Positions 20,709 through 29,575 of a DNA stretch of 64,000 bases are shown in pieces (position 1 is the first letter of the stretch; the number at the start of each line of letters is the position of its first letter). The position numbers were made by a program, and so were the translations under genes. The notes beneath the pieces are model-generated. The model was not told the DNA's origin. It saw nothing but the letters and a program-made list of their open reading frames with translations, and did not search any database. The stretch is from Marsupella aquatica (lineage: Eukaryota > Marchantiophyta): positions 14,818,001 through 14,882,000 of the forward strand of contig OZ316894.1 of assembly GCA_973895155.1 (NCBI GenBank), written 5' to 3'.

Positions 20709-21176
20709 TTAAAACGTTATCCGAGGCATATTGTAAAGCTTCTTCTTTGGCCTAGCATCTACACCATCGCAATTTGGTGGAGGTATTGTCGGTCCATAAG
20801 GGCTTGGAGTCTTCAGTGAAGAGTATGTCTTAAAGGTGACATCTGCCTCTGGGGAAAATGGGAGAGTGGCACTAGGCGTTAGCACATGTTGACCAGGCTT
20901 AGCACTCAACAACGGTATTAATTTCACCTTCCTGCTAGAATCTACATCACACTTCCATTTTTTCCCTGAATCCTCATCCTCAACCTTTGGTGACAACATG
21001 ACCATCTTGGATGATCTGTCTTCACCACCGCAATCCTCAATAGCTGCATCCTCAACCGTGGAAGAAGGTGTTATAGAAGCCAAGAATCGCTCAACAATCT
21101 CTTGCAAATCCTGCTCCACAACAGCAGACCATGTTCCATAAGAAGCAGTACACAGTGAACAGTGCTCAACATCCAT
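20709..21176 (-). CDS. Putative downstream exon of the interrupted minus-strand gene
   Basis: A 155-aa minus-strand frame with an acidic first half (VEDAAIEDCGGED) and a Pro/Ser-rich C-terminus ending KKKLYNMPRITF before TAA at 20,709. No known domain is visible. It lies just beyond the 3,995-bp insertion at 21,194-25,188. Removing the insertion would place it about 70 bp after the RING-like exon on the same strand, so it is probably a following exon of that gene, though I could not fix the splice sites. Confidence 0.4.
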   Translation of the reverse strand: MDVEHCSLCTASYGTWSAVVEQDLQEIVERFLASITPSSTVEDAAIEDCGGEDRSSKMVMLSPKVEDEDSGKKWKCDVDSSRKVKLIPLLSAKPGQHVLTPSATLPFSPEADVTFKTYSSLKTPSPYGPTIPPPNCDGVDARPKKKLYNMPRITF

Positions 21177-21552
21177 TCATAACCCATCCATCTTGTGACG
21201 CCGCCGGTACGGCGGTTAATGAGTGATTCGGTCTAACTGCGCTCGGCACGCGCGTTAGGAGTATCTTAGACCGCTATTATTAGCATAACGACAGTATTTA
21301 GGTAATCATTATGGGTAGGATATCATTAGGCAATAAGGGGGAATTCAGGTTCGGACTGGCGGCTGGTCGCTATTCGCACACCCGGGTTACGAGCGTGGAG
21401 GGGCCCCTCCCCCGGGTCCGTATAATGAACTTAAGGAAGCGGCCACTGACACGCGCTGACTCAGACCGGCGGAGTGGCCGGCACACCACAAGCGTGAGCG
21501 GTTCAGCCTATGGGCGTCGAGGAGACGTCGGGGGATCGACAAGCCCTCAAGG

Positions 21553-21560
21553 TATAAAAG
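21553..21560 (+). promoter_or_regulatory. TATA box of the inserted element
   Basis: TATAAAAG at 21,553-21,560 lies about 100 bp upstream of the first in-frame ATG (21,661) of the element's long frame, so transcription would begin near 21,585. The upstream 360 bp are GC-rich and could act as the promoter. Confidence 0.65.
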
Positions 21561-21660
21561 GGGAGCCAACCCTTTGTAGTGCACCAGTCCATCAGTCCAT
21601 GCGCCAGCTTCGACCCCAGCTCTCTCGTTCGCTCTAAGTCGCCATTACTATCTCCTCTGA

Positions 21661-24336
21661 ATGTCGCACACGATCCTCTCCAGCTCGGCCATTCGATTCT
21701 GGATGCAGTTCCTATCTACCGGAAGGCACTTGGCCGACTCATTGAAACACGCCAACCCGCGCTGATACGAAATCGAATGCGAGTACGAGAGAGCCATCCG
21801 CCTAGCAGGACGACACCACTACATCCTTAACTTTGACTACCCGTCTTAGAGCGAGCTTTACCGACCTGCAGAGGTATCCGGGTACTTCTTCAACGGAGAC
21901 AAATATATCGGGTTCTGGGAAGCATTGCTTCGGCTTCCGGACAAGGTCTTCAAAATCCCGGGTACGATCGACTTGCAGTGACATCACTTCGACCACATCC
22001 CTGCTCAGGTTCAGGCTATCATCAACAGCGAGTCCAGCACTACCCGTTCGACAAGGTCGTCTGCACTCGCTTTGGAGAACTTCTACCAGCACCTACAGAG
22101 TTTCATAGGAACTCGGCCAGCAACCAACATGACCAACTCAGTCGTACCCGTAACCGTACCCATACAACCTCAGGCTCAGCTTCAGCTTCAGCCTCAGCCG
22201 CAGCCTAGCCAAACCCCACCACCAATCGCCCAGCCAGCACAAGTACGCTCCATCATCAACGCTGTGGATATTAGCAATGACGACGAGGCTACCCTACCCT
22301 TGACCAGGCGGCCAAGAGGAGCAAGCGCTCAGGAGGCCGACACTATATCGTCCCCACCCCCTGCTCTGACCCCAGGAGTGGCCCCGGCAGACAACATGGT
22401 GACCGTGGCCGACCCGGGCCCGTTACTAACGGCAGTGGCACTACCCAGGCCCGATCGGGAGGATGGGGAGGTGTCACCTTCCCCGAGCCAGTCACGGGGG
22501 AAGAAGAGGAAGGAATCCGCCACTGCATCCGGGTTACCGTTGGCCACGGTAGCCGTGGCCAAGGTGACGATGCACCGCATGGGGGAAAACGTTCACAAAA
22601 ACATCCTCCATCCCAAGCATGCGGTGTACCTGAAGACTCAGGGATTCGAGCACCTCGTCTCCCTCCCCTGGAACACTTGCAGGTACTACGGGGAGGACAT
22701 GACGGAGTTCGTCAGGAATTATGACGACGCGCGTCAACATACTCGGCTGCGGGGAAGGAGTATGTCCCTCACGGAAGAACGGCTCAGGATGATCTTCGGA
22801 TTACCCGAAGGTGACCATCGAGTTGAATCACGGGCTCCCGGGGGCAAGGGAGCCAAGTACCAATCTTCAAGTTTTCCCTCAGAGGGAGCAGTGGACAACG
22901 GGTTCGTGATGAAGACCTACCTCATCCCCAAGATAGCTGAGCGACTGGAGTTCCAGAGGTACGCCCTCCACATGATGGAACCCCAGGGGGAGATCTCCGC
23001 CGCCCAGGTTATCCAGGTCGAGAACTATCGACCTAGGAGGTGGGCGTCGTACTTCGCTAGGAAATTCCATGAAGAGATGGAGCGGCGAAGGAAGACGCTG
23101 TACATTGGCGGGAAGGCGTATTTCGCTAGCCACATCGAGATCATTCTTGAGTGGTACGCCCGGTTTGATCGACAAACCCTTCCCCATGTCAACGTTACAA
23201 AGCTGGTCCCAGCTAGGTGGGTTTTCCTGGCCTTGGAGAGGCGGCCCCAACCCGAGGCCCAAAGTCCAGCGGACACGCCAGCTTCACCCACCCCACCTCC
23301 ACAAGTAGCTGTAGTCGTAACCGAGGAGGTACCGGATGGGTCGGGTGTCGCAACCGTTGATGCGACCCAACAGGCCGGGCTAAGTACAGAAGTCGGTACG
23401 GCGGAGGTCTTACCCGAACCCGGTTCTCCCAAAGACCCACCGGTGGCTATCCCGGAGAACCGGACATTGCTATAGGAGGACGCTCCAGCCCCTTCCAACG
23501 TTACGTTCCCAGGGCTGGACGTCACTGCCCCGGCCCCCGCGCGTGTTGACGTCTGCCCGTGCCCAACTCCGGACAGGCACAACTTGGACCACCCAGAACT
23601 TTTTGTACCGGGTACATTTCTGAACGGGCTTCTGGAAGATTTCTCTCATCAGATTGCCCGGGATACCGGGGAGTTCATGGCCCGGAAGGTAGCCTATTTC
23701 TTCAATCAGGAGTTGGTTGCCGCAGTAAAGGCAGGACGGGCCCAGTCAGAGGCCCTTTAGAGGATAGAGCGGTACCGGGTGGAGTCCGTGTACCTAAAGA
23801 ACAAAGTTGCGGCTCAAGAGGCTGAGCTTCAGCAACTACAACCCAAGGTTGCAGCCGCCGATGAGTTGCTAGCAAAGGCGCACGCTCTTACCGCCCTAGC
23901 CGAACAGGCCAAAGCTGGGAACGAGGCCGAGATTACACAACTCCAAAACCAGATTGACAGTTTGAAGAATCAAACTGTCACCTGGCAGAAAGACCTGGAG
24001 GAGGCCGAGGAATAGGCCCAACGGGACACGGCGGAGATAGCCACGCTGCAGGCCGAGGTGGCGCGGCTCCAAACCGAGGCCGAGAAGCAGGACCAGCTGG
24101 CGGGTAAACTGACAAGTGACGCCCAGTAGTTGGAGGAGGCTTGTCAGGAGGCAGCAGAGGAGACGGACGCGGCAAGGCGAGAGAACGAATCTCTGCTGGA
24201 CCAGGTCTAGCTCCTCAAGGCGGACAATGACAGGCTTCGAAGGCAGCGGGATGGCCGCTCCCATTCAGGCGGCTCTGGCAAGCGTGCCAGGCATTAGCGG
24301 CGGAGTAGGAATAGATTAGGATTAGGACTAGCTTAG
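21661..24336 (+). pseudogene. Gag-like / plant-mobile-domain-like protein with many in-frame stops
   Basis: One reading frame stays open for about 890 codons from ATG 21,661 if in-frame stops are ignored: TGA 21,763, TAG 21,847, TGA 21,979, TAG 23,473, TAG 23,758, TAG 24,013, TAG 24,127, TAG 24,208, TAG 24,295, then TAG 24,334. No frameshift was found. The longest uninterrupted part (about 21,982-23,472) has a Pro/Gln-rich linker, then a folded region (HLVSLPWNTCRYYGEDMTEF, RLRGRSMSLTEERLRMIFGL) that resembles the region of plant transposon/gag proteins in which a RG...V.F...IN...GLP motif occurs. The C-terminal 180 residues form a coiled coil (AELQQLQPKVAAADELLAKA). No catalytic motif. Stops are all of the type made by C-to-T change (CAG to TAG, CGA to TGA); no TAA occurs. 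Confidence 0.65.
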
Positions 24337-25188
24337 TCAGGTTCTTGGGACAGGCACCTGCCTTCGGTACAGCATTGCTGCCATGCTGTCCAGCTTGCAT
24401 AGATTAGGATCTTCTAATAAGACACAGTCGTTTCCGGCCTGACTGTCAGCTTAGTTAAGACCTTAGTCAGCGAATCTTCGGCGAGAGGACACCCCGTCCC
24501 TCGTCCCTTAGTATTTAGTGCACCCCTTGGTAGAGGCAAGGGGGGGTTTTTAGTTGCAGAGTTGGGCGTCCGCGGTAGATGCGGGGAGTCCCGACCTCTA
24601 GGAATGAAAGAGTACCAAGGGGAGGGGGTAGGACTAAGCTCGTCGGGCGAGTGTGGAGCCGGGCTCCGTTGTAGTGTGCACCCTCGGCCTTGAACCTGTT
24701 CATTCCGGGGCTGTCGGGTCAACTAAGTGTACGCGTATGTTCCCTCTGTAGTAAAATCCTTTCCCATCATTTTCCTTCGTGTAAATCGAGATTGTATGCA
24801 TGTGCGCGTGTATGTGTGTGGGTTTCTCATATATGGGTGGCAGCGCCAGGCCGAACGCACTACCTGAGACATGCACAGGGTGCAGCCTAAGTGGTTGCGA
24901 GCACGGGTTGAGGACCTGTATCATCAAATCCGGATCGAAGGCGGATAGCACGAAGGCTTAGAAGCCCTTAAGCCGGGGTCGATCCTGCTATCGACTAAGG
25001 TACGTTCCGGCGGCAGAACACAAACCATACCTAGGAGGTGTCCGTATTTAGCAGTATGCACACTTAGCGCTAGTTTACGAGAGTAAGGTGCATTATGTGC
25101 TTCCCTTCCTGCCTGAACCCTCAGATTTACGAGGGATGTGCCCGTCTAAGCTGAAGTCTGAGTTAAGGCCGCAGCCGATGACGTGACA
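24337..25188. other. Non-coding right part of the inserted element
   Basis: GC-rich DNA without a credible gene. It contains a G run (GGGGGGG near 24,541), a TG-rich stretch at 24,795-24,825 and scattered TATTTAG words also found near the left end. The terminal 60 bp belong to the imperfect inverted repeat. Confidence 0.5.
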
Positions 25189-25226
25189 CATCTCCAAAGA
25201 TTGCAAATTCATCAATTGAAAGCCAA

Positions 25227-25928
25227 CTAGCAATTAAAGTGCAGATCAGTGTGGATACCTTTCCTTCGATTGAGACCATAGTTCACCAACTGTCGCCTCT
25301 GGGCCAATCGCCTACAGTTCTTCCCATATAGGTCCTCCACTTCCATGGCCATTGGGTGATGCTCCAGGGCTATATGAGTGCCCTCTTTGTAGCCTTGCTC
25401 ATCATCTAAACCCCAGGTTTGTAACCAGTCATTACTGAAAATTGCCCCGCATGCCTTGCATTGTGGGCCGCTCGTACATGAATGAATATAAGTAAACAAA
25501 CATGCAGGATGATATGTGTGCCCACATGATGCTGGGATCCAATTGTAGCAATGGTATCCATTGCAACAAATTGGACAACTTGATACAGATACTCTGCTAA
25601 AACTTGTTTCAGTGGACGTAAGGGTATAACGTGGCATCACTGCAGGACATGGGTTGCATAAAATGTCTGCCACAATCGCAAGCTCTACTTCCTAATGCTT
25701 CAAATTAGATTCAATCTTTCGGCGTTCTGCTGTTAACTTGTTAGATAAGTCAAACATCCGGGACATCATTTTAGGCACACTCTCGTCATACTCTTGTTTT
25801 CTCTGTAATCTTTCCTTCACACTATGCAAATCCCGTCGGGTGGCTTCCAACAGGCTAGAAAGCTGGATGACTGTACTCTCGTGAGTTCTTAGCGTTGTCC
25901 CCATCAAGGCCAACAAGTCGTTGTTAAC
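25227..25928 (-). pseudogene. RING-like zinc-finger exon with upstream coiled coil and one in-frame TAG
   Basis: This exon begins after a TTGATATTGCAG acceptor (exon starts at 25,928 on the minus strand) and reads VNNDLLALMGTTLRTHEST, a coiled coil, then a TAG at 25,692-25,694. The same frame continues through a RING-like zinc finger: SCPICCNGYHCYNW, SCGHTYHPACLF, QCKACGAIF. Spacing of the Cys/His pairs (C-x2-C ... C-x-H-x2-H-x2-C ... C-x2-C) fits a RING or RING-variant domain, usually an E3 ubiquitin ligase module. The TAG follows a His codon and fits a CAG-to-TAG change or marks the end of a shorter protein. A possible donor (GTATCC) lies after residues NRRK near 25,247. It is part of the 20.7-27.2 kb minus-strand gene. 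Confidence 0.6.
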
Positions 25929-26077
25929 CTGCAATATCAACATTTGAAACAATCACATGTCTTGCCACAAGGTCCATCGCCTAAAGCCCACATTGAAGTC
26001 CACAACCGCAAACAAACGGGTCCTGAACAGAGAAAGGACATGATCCTAGCAAGATGAAGGAGGAAATCTCAAAGTAC

Positions 26078-26815
26078 CTCTTCAATCGCCTCTCCTTCAC
26101 CCTGCTTGTTGGATTCCAACTCAATGTCGGTCGTTAGTTCTTCCACTACAATTTCTTCTGCATCAATTTCATTGGAGATTTTATCTTCTTGAAGTCGTAG
26201 GTTCTCAATCTCTTGCTGTAATGAGCTCTCCACATCATCACGTCCCGACTGAATTACCTTCAGTTTGTCCATGGTAGAATGGACCTTGTCGAACCTCTTG
26301 TTCACAGACACGAGCTGACCCCTCATTTTAGATATCTCGACTTCTATGGCAGATACCAGAACGTTCTTCACTTTCAAGGGAATCTGTCTCTTCTCGGATG
26401 GACGAACACATAGAATAGGTGTGGGAGGAGGTACTGTCCTAACCTTAGTCAAGCTGCAACTGCCAAGCTCCTTGGGCACGACACTTTTAGGGCTCTCAAA
26501 AAGTGCTAACTGTCCGTCACAGACGACGGGTTTAGTCTCTGACGAAGACTTTGGAGCTGAATACAGTTGAGGCTTTCTAACACAAGGAGGGCCATCAGGC
26601 CTACCTTTCCCATCTCGTGACCACTGAGTTACCTGACCCTTCAGTTTTGTCGATGCATAAGCTGCCCAGTTTACCTTTCTATGAAGCACCCGCTCGGCAT
26701 AGGCACCTTTGACAAACGTATGAGATAGAATTCCATTAACAGGCTTCTCATACCCGTCCACCACTTGAGACAGTGCTAAAATCTCATCAAGAGGAATACC
26801 CGTGCAAGTACTTAG
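26078..26815 (-). CDS. Exon 2 of the RING-like gene, coiled coil
   Basis: This exon reads LSTCTGIPLDEILALSQVVD and GYEKPVNGILSHTFVKGAYA, then a polar linker and a coiled coil (MRGQLVSVNKRFDKVHSTMD ... LRLQEDKISNEIDAEE), ending AIEE before a GTACTT donor at 26,077. The intron 26,077-25,929 (149 bp, phase 0) ends TTGATATTGCAG and joins the RING-like exon. The frame continues upstream of the ATG at 26,764 into the proposed exon 1, which is why I place its start at the AG at 26,816. The protein would be a coiled-coil RING protein; its biological role is unknown. Confidence 0.6.
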
Positions 26816-26859
26816 CTTATAGCCATTCCATTACCATTACCATTACCATTCCTTGTTAC
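26816..26859 (-). repeat. 44-bp intron-like segment made of ATTACC repeats
   Basis: On the plus strand the segment contains CCATTACCATTACCATTACC, the hexamer that forms the 3' tails of the LINE family in this window. On the minus strand it begins GTAACA and ends ATAAG, and removing it fuses two open frames in phase (SACFGE with LSTCTG). It may be a tiny intron or a tail-only LINE insertion. Confidence 0.6.
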
Positions 26860-27156
26860 CTCACCAAAGCATGCACTCAACTGTTCCTCGGTGAGATCTA
26901 AAATCTTGTGCGGAGTTTCACCCTCATTGGGGAGACCAAAGTTTGTAGCAAACCAGGCTGCATCCTTGTAGAACTCGGTCGGAGACCAAGTTACATCAAA
27001 GCTCTGGCCTTTCACTTTCTTAGCTGCTCTTGGCAGTTGAGCTTTGGTGTTTTCCTTCGTGATGCCTGTCTCAGCTTTTGCCAGGACATTGGATACTCGC
27101 TGTATCGACTTGACATCCACCCCTCCATCAACTGTCAATGGAGAAGTGGTATCCAT
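26860..27156 (-). CDS. Exon 1 of the RING-like gene
   Basis: The minus-strand frame starts at ATG 27,156 (MDTTSPLTVDGGVDVKSIQR) and runs to SACFGE at 26,860, where a GTAACA donor follows. It includes PTEFYKDAAWFATNFG and HKILDLTEEQLSACFG. I do not recognise a named domain. If the 44-bp segment is not removed, translation enters an Asn-Gly repeat and stops at 26,812. Downstream exons carry a coiled coil and a RING-like finger. Confidence 0.55.
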
Positions 27157-28109
27157 CGAACTCTTCCTGAATAAACAAAAAAACTGTGACTAAACACTCA
27201 ATAAGACCTCTGCCCATAATATGTAAAGGTACGCCTCACAGGATGGACTAAACTACACGAAGCGATAGCCTATATAGGAATATACATAAATTTGAAGTTT
27301 GAGCTATACCTTCTAGCCACGATAACAAAATTAAGTCCCCTCTGATGTCTGCTTTGCAACTCACCGAGTAGTTTCCACCGAGCAGCAACCAGCTAGTAAC
27401 GAGCAGTAATCCTACACCGCAATTAAGTAGCTCGCAATCCGCCAATGCCCAGCAATCAACGATCCCCCAATGCGCAGCAATCCACGATCCCCGATGCACA
27501 GCAATGACCAATCCCCCAATGCGTAGCAATCAACAAACCGTCAAGCAGCAATCCTCTATCAATTGGCAAATCCGCAATGCTCAAACCCCCATTACCACAT
27601 ACGCTCTATGGATAGAGCTCCGCCCAGGTGAAACTTGAGTGAGAAATGGGCGGATAGAGCTTCGCCCAAGTGAAACTTCAATGAGAAATGGGCGGATAGG
27701 GCTCCGCCCGAGTGAAACAAACTGTGCAAGTGAGAAATGGGCGGATAGAGCTCCGCCCAAGTGAAACAAGTGCAAGTGAGAAATGGGCGGCCCAAGCTTT
27801 CTGTGAGCGGGAAGTTTTGTGGACAACTGTACAACTCTCGCGTTGGCCGCACTTCTCTTCTCAAGGGATTCAAATTGGCAGAGAACTCTGCGCGTTTGGA
27901 GTCCTCATAATGTCCTGGCCCCACCAATGTCATTATTAAGTCTTAAGTACGTTTTGTCTCAAAGTGAGTTCAAAACGTCCTTGGCGGCTCAAGATCCTTG
28001 TCATCTCAACCATTCATGTGCCAAGGATTGCGAGGACTGCCATCCCAGAATCCCAGTCCTTTTTGCACATTTTGGTACCCCTCAATCATGCTTTCCACCA
28101 GCTTGAATC
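27157..28109. repeat. Two short tandem-repeat fields, no gene
   Basis: At 27,428-27,545 a degenerate unit of about 25 bp containing CCCCAATGCGCAGCAATC recurs about five times. At 27,611-27,790 a 42-bp unit (core GATAGAGCTCCGCCC, then AGTGAGAAATGGGC) is repeated four times, one unit longer. Open frames on both strands across it (81-113 aa) simply translate the repeat. The rest shows nothing recognisable. Confidence 0.75.
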
Positions 28110-28484
28110 ACTATCACCCGCTAATGTGTCCAGACCAGAGAGATCAACCACTCTTGTAACAGGATCTTCAGAAGTTGAGGGAATGAAGGCAAAGTCAATT
28201 CTGTTGAGGTTTTTTCTTTTCAAGCCTTGAGTATTTGGTGTGGTTATGAGAACAGTGCCATGCCAATGGGAGTCTTATGGCGAGACAATCCCAGTTGCAG
28301 GTCCCTTCCTCTTCATTGACTTTGTCACTATATCTTCGTTAAGGGGATGAGTTCTTTCCAAATCAAAGTCCGCCGCATTGGAAAGAAGCATATTGGTCGC
28401 ATCTTCAAATAACCTCGACAAACCTGCTTGATTGGCGGAATGGAACGCCAATTCCCATATAGTTGGCCCCTTTTCTCTGTTCAA
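28110..28484 (-). pseudogene. Hypothetical protein fragment with one in-frame TAA
   Basis: A minus-strand frame reads from near 28,484 (MNREKGPTIWELAFHSANQA) to a TAA at 28,275 and continues in the same frame (DSHWHGTVLITTPNTQG, RIDFAFIPSTSEDPVTRVVD) to a TGA near 28,110. The second half has weak resemblance to the region around the IDY motif of LINE endonucleases; the first half does not fit that family. I do not assign a function. It lies on the same strand as, and about 600 bp downstream of, the transposase-like fragment at 29.07-29.53 kb. Confidence 0.3.
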
Positions 28485-29069
28485 CCCTTTTTGGTATGCA
28501 CTATATCCCGCAATTTGCGATAGAGCATGGTTTGATCAACTTTGCAAGCTTAAAAAAGACCAACCTTTTTCTTCATAGCCCATGCTTTCATAGAGGCATG
28601 CCTTGATTCTAACACTGTACAGTTGGGAATCAAGGCACCTTCTTCTGCGCTTTTGCTCTACCATAGTACAAATTCAACAATAAGTGACATTCTATTACCA
28701 GCGCCTGGCGCTATCAAGGACAATTATGTAATATAGACATCAAATACAATTTGAATCTCTGACTCTTGAAATTTGTTGACATATGGGCTTCAATGTATTG
28801 CATTCATTGTTTCAACATGTGAATTACGTGAAAATAAAACCAGTGTCTGGCGCTAGTCTAAAGTTGATGTACAATGACAGACAAGAGAGGAGATATATAT
28901 CATACCACTGGAATAAAATTCCCCCACTGGCGCCAACAAACAACCCACCAGGATATCCAGCTTTTTAGCATCATGAGCTTTCCTGGTACACAGTTTCCTG
29001 ATTGCCACCACACCACAATCTATCGAGACACCTGATACACCACCACAAACATTGGAGCATTTCTTAGTT
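28485..29069. other. No recognisable gene
   Basis: AT-rich DNA with only short frames. The word CTGGCGC with AGCGCC variants recurs at about 28,702, 28,852 and 28,930, also seen at 4.60 and 4.76 kb, but I can attach no meaning to it. Confidence 0.4.
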
Positions 29070-29525
29070 TCTCCCACAACCTCCGATGTTCCGATTGACA
29101 TTTTTCCAATACTCCTTCCTTGGAATGTCGATGAAAAGATTGATAAAAGTAAAATGCATCAGAGCGCTCTCGCTCCGGGGCTGGGTGTCCACCAAAAAAA
29201 CATTGTGGACAACATTCCATCCCACTTGTGCATTGTCCACCATAAACCCTTGGATGACAACATCGTATAATCCATTTTCCTTGCAAACCTCTATCGTAAC
29301 TCTCCAAGCCTTTTCAAAAGACTTGGTGTCTTCACCTTTCAACTCACATGTGAAAATTGTACAAAGAGCACGGAAGTTATGGTCGTAGACGTGCGCACTA
29401 AAAGTAAACCAATCGGTTGTCACAGGACGCATGACATCAAAACTCACCCAGGCTCCTTTGAGTCTTCCACCCGGTTGCATTTGCCGCAAAAGATCTACAT
29501 CGGAACCATGACCCTTCATGGTCAT
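29070..29525 (-). pseudogene. MULE-like transposase fragment, homopolymer frameshift
   Basis: The minus-strand frame contains VYDHNFRALCTIFTCELKGE, WRVTIEVCKENGLYDVVIQG and FMVDNAQVGWNVVHNVF, matching a transposase family recognisable by FMaDsAQaNWnaVr, whose Asp is a candidate catalytic residue. At a run of seven A (29,194-29,200 on the plus strand) the frame breaks; the neighbouring frame continues GGHPAPERERSDAFYFYQSF and HRHSKEG, the expected next block (family RERtC.fHW..Sl.kH). Family naming is from memory of such alignments and is tentative. The upstream end stops about 30 bp from a CACTA terminus at 29,554. Confidence 0.6.
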
Positions 29526-29553
29526 TTTGGAGATGTGAGGCCTATCGTCTTGA

Positions 29554-29575
29554 CACTAGTAGAAACCGGGGTAAT
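29554..29575 (+). mobile_element. CACTA element terminus
   Basis: CACTAGTAGAAACCGGGG matches the well-known terminal inverted repeat of plant CACTA (En/Spm) elements (CACTAGTAGAAAA...). It points rightwards, so the element lies to the right, where TNP2-type transposase remnants occur at 38.8-39.9 kb. The 3 bp before it (TGA) would be the target duplication. I did not find the opposite terminus in the window. Confidence 0.65.

Larger units (their letters stand above)
21189..25193 (+). mobile_element. 3,995-bp insertion with TSD CATCT and imperfect terminal inverted repeats
   Basis: The insertion 21,194-25,188 is bordered by CATCT on both sides (21,189-21,193 and 25,189-25,193). Its left end reads TGTGACGCCGCCGG and the right end, read inwards on the minus strand, TGTCACGTCATCGG. 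About half of the first 44 positions agree, including a TTAA and a TTC block. No long direct terminal repeats were seen when I compared the ends by eye. A 5-bp duplication and TG...CA ends suit an LTR-type element, while the inverted-repeat similarity suits a DNA transposon, so the class is unresolved. It carries a TATA box, one long frame broken by stop codons, and about 850 bp of GC-rich non-coding DNA at its right. It sits inside the minus-strand RING-like gene. Confidence 0.8.

Noticed and set aside
21661-24336. A variant nuclear code with TAG read as Gln, as in some ulvophyte algae
   Set aside because: The 5S sequence is streptophyte-like, TGA codons also interrupt frames where Arg fits, and LINE copies alternate CAG and TAG as expected for decay. 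Kept only as an alternative to test.
26346-26570. Plus-strand frame of 74 aa opposite the coiled-coil exon
   Set aside because: Shadow of the minus-strand exon, which has consistent intron phases and a coiled-coil pattern.
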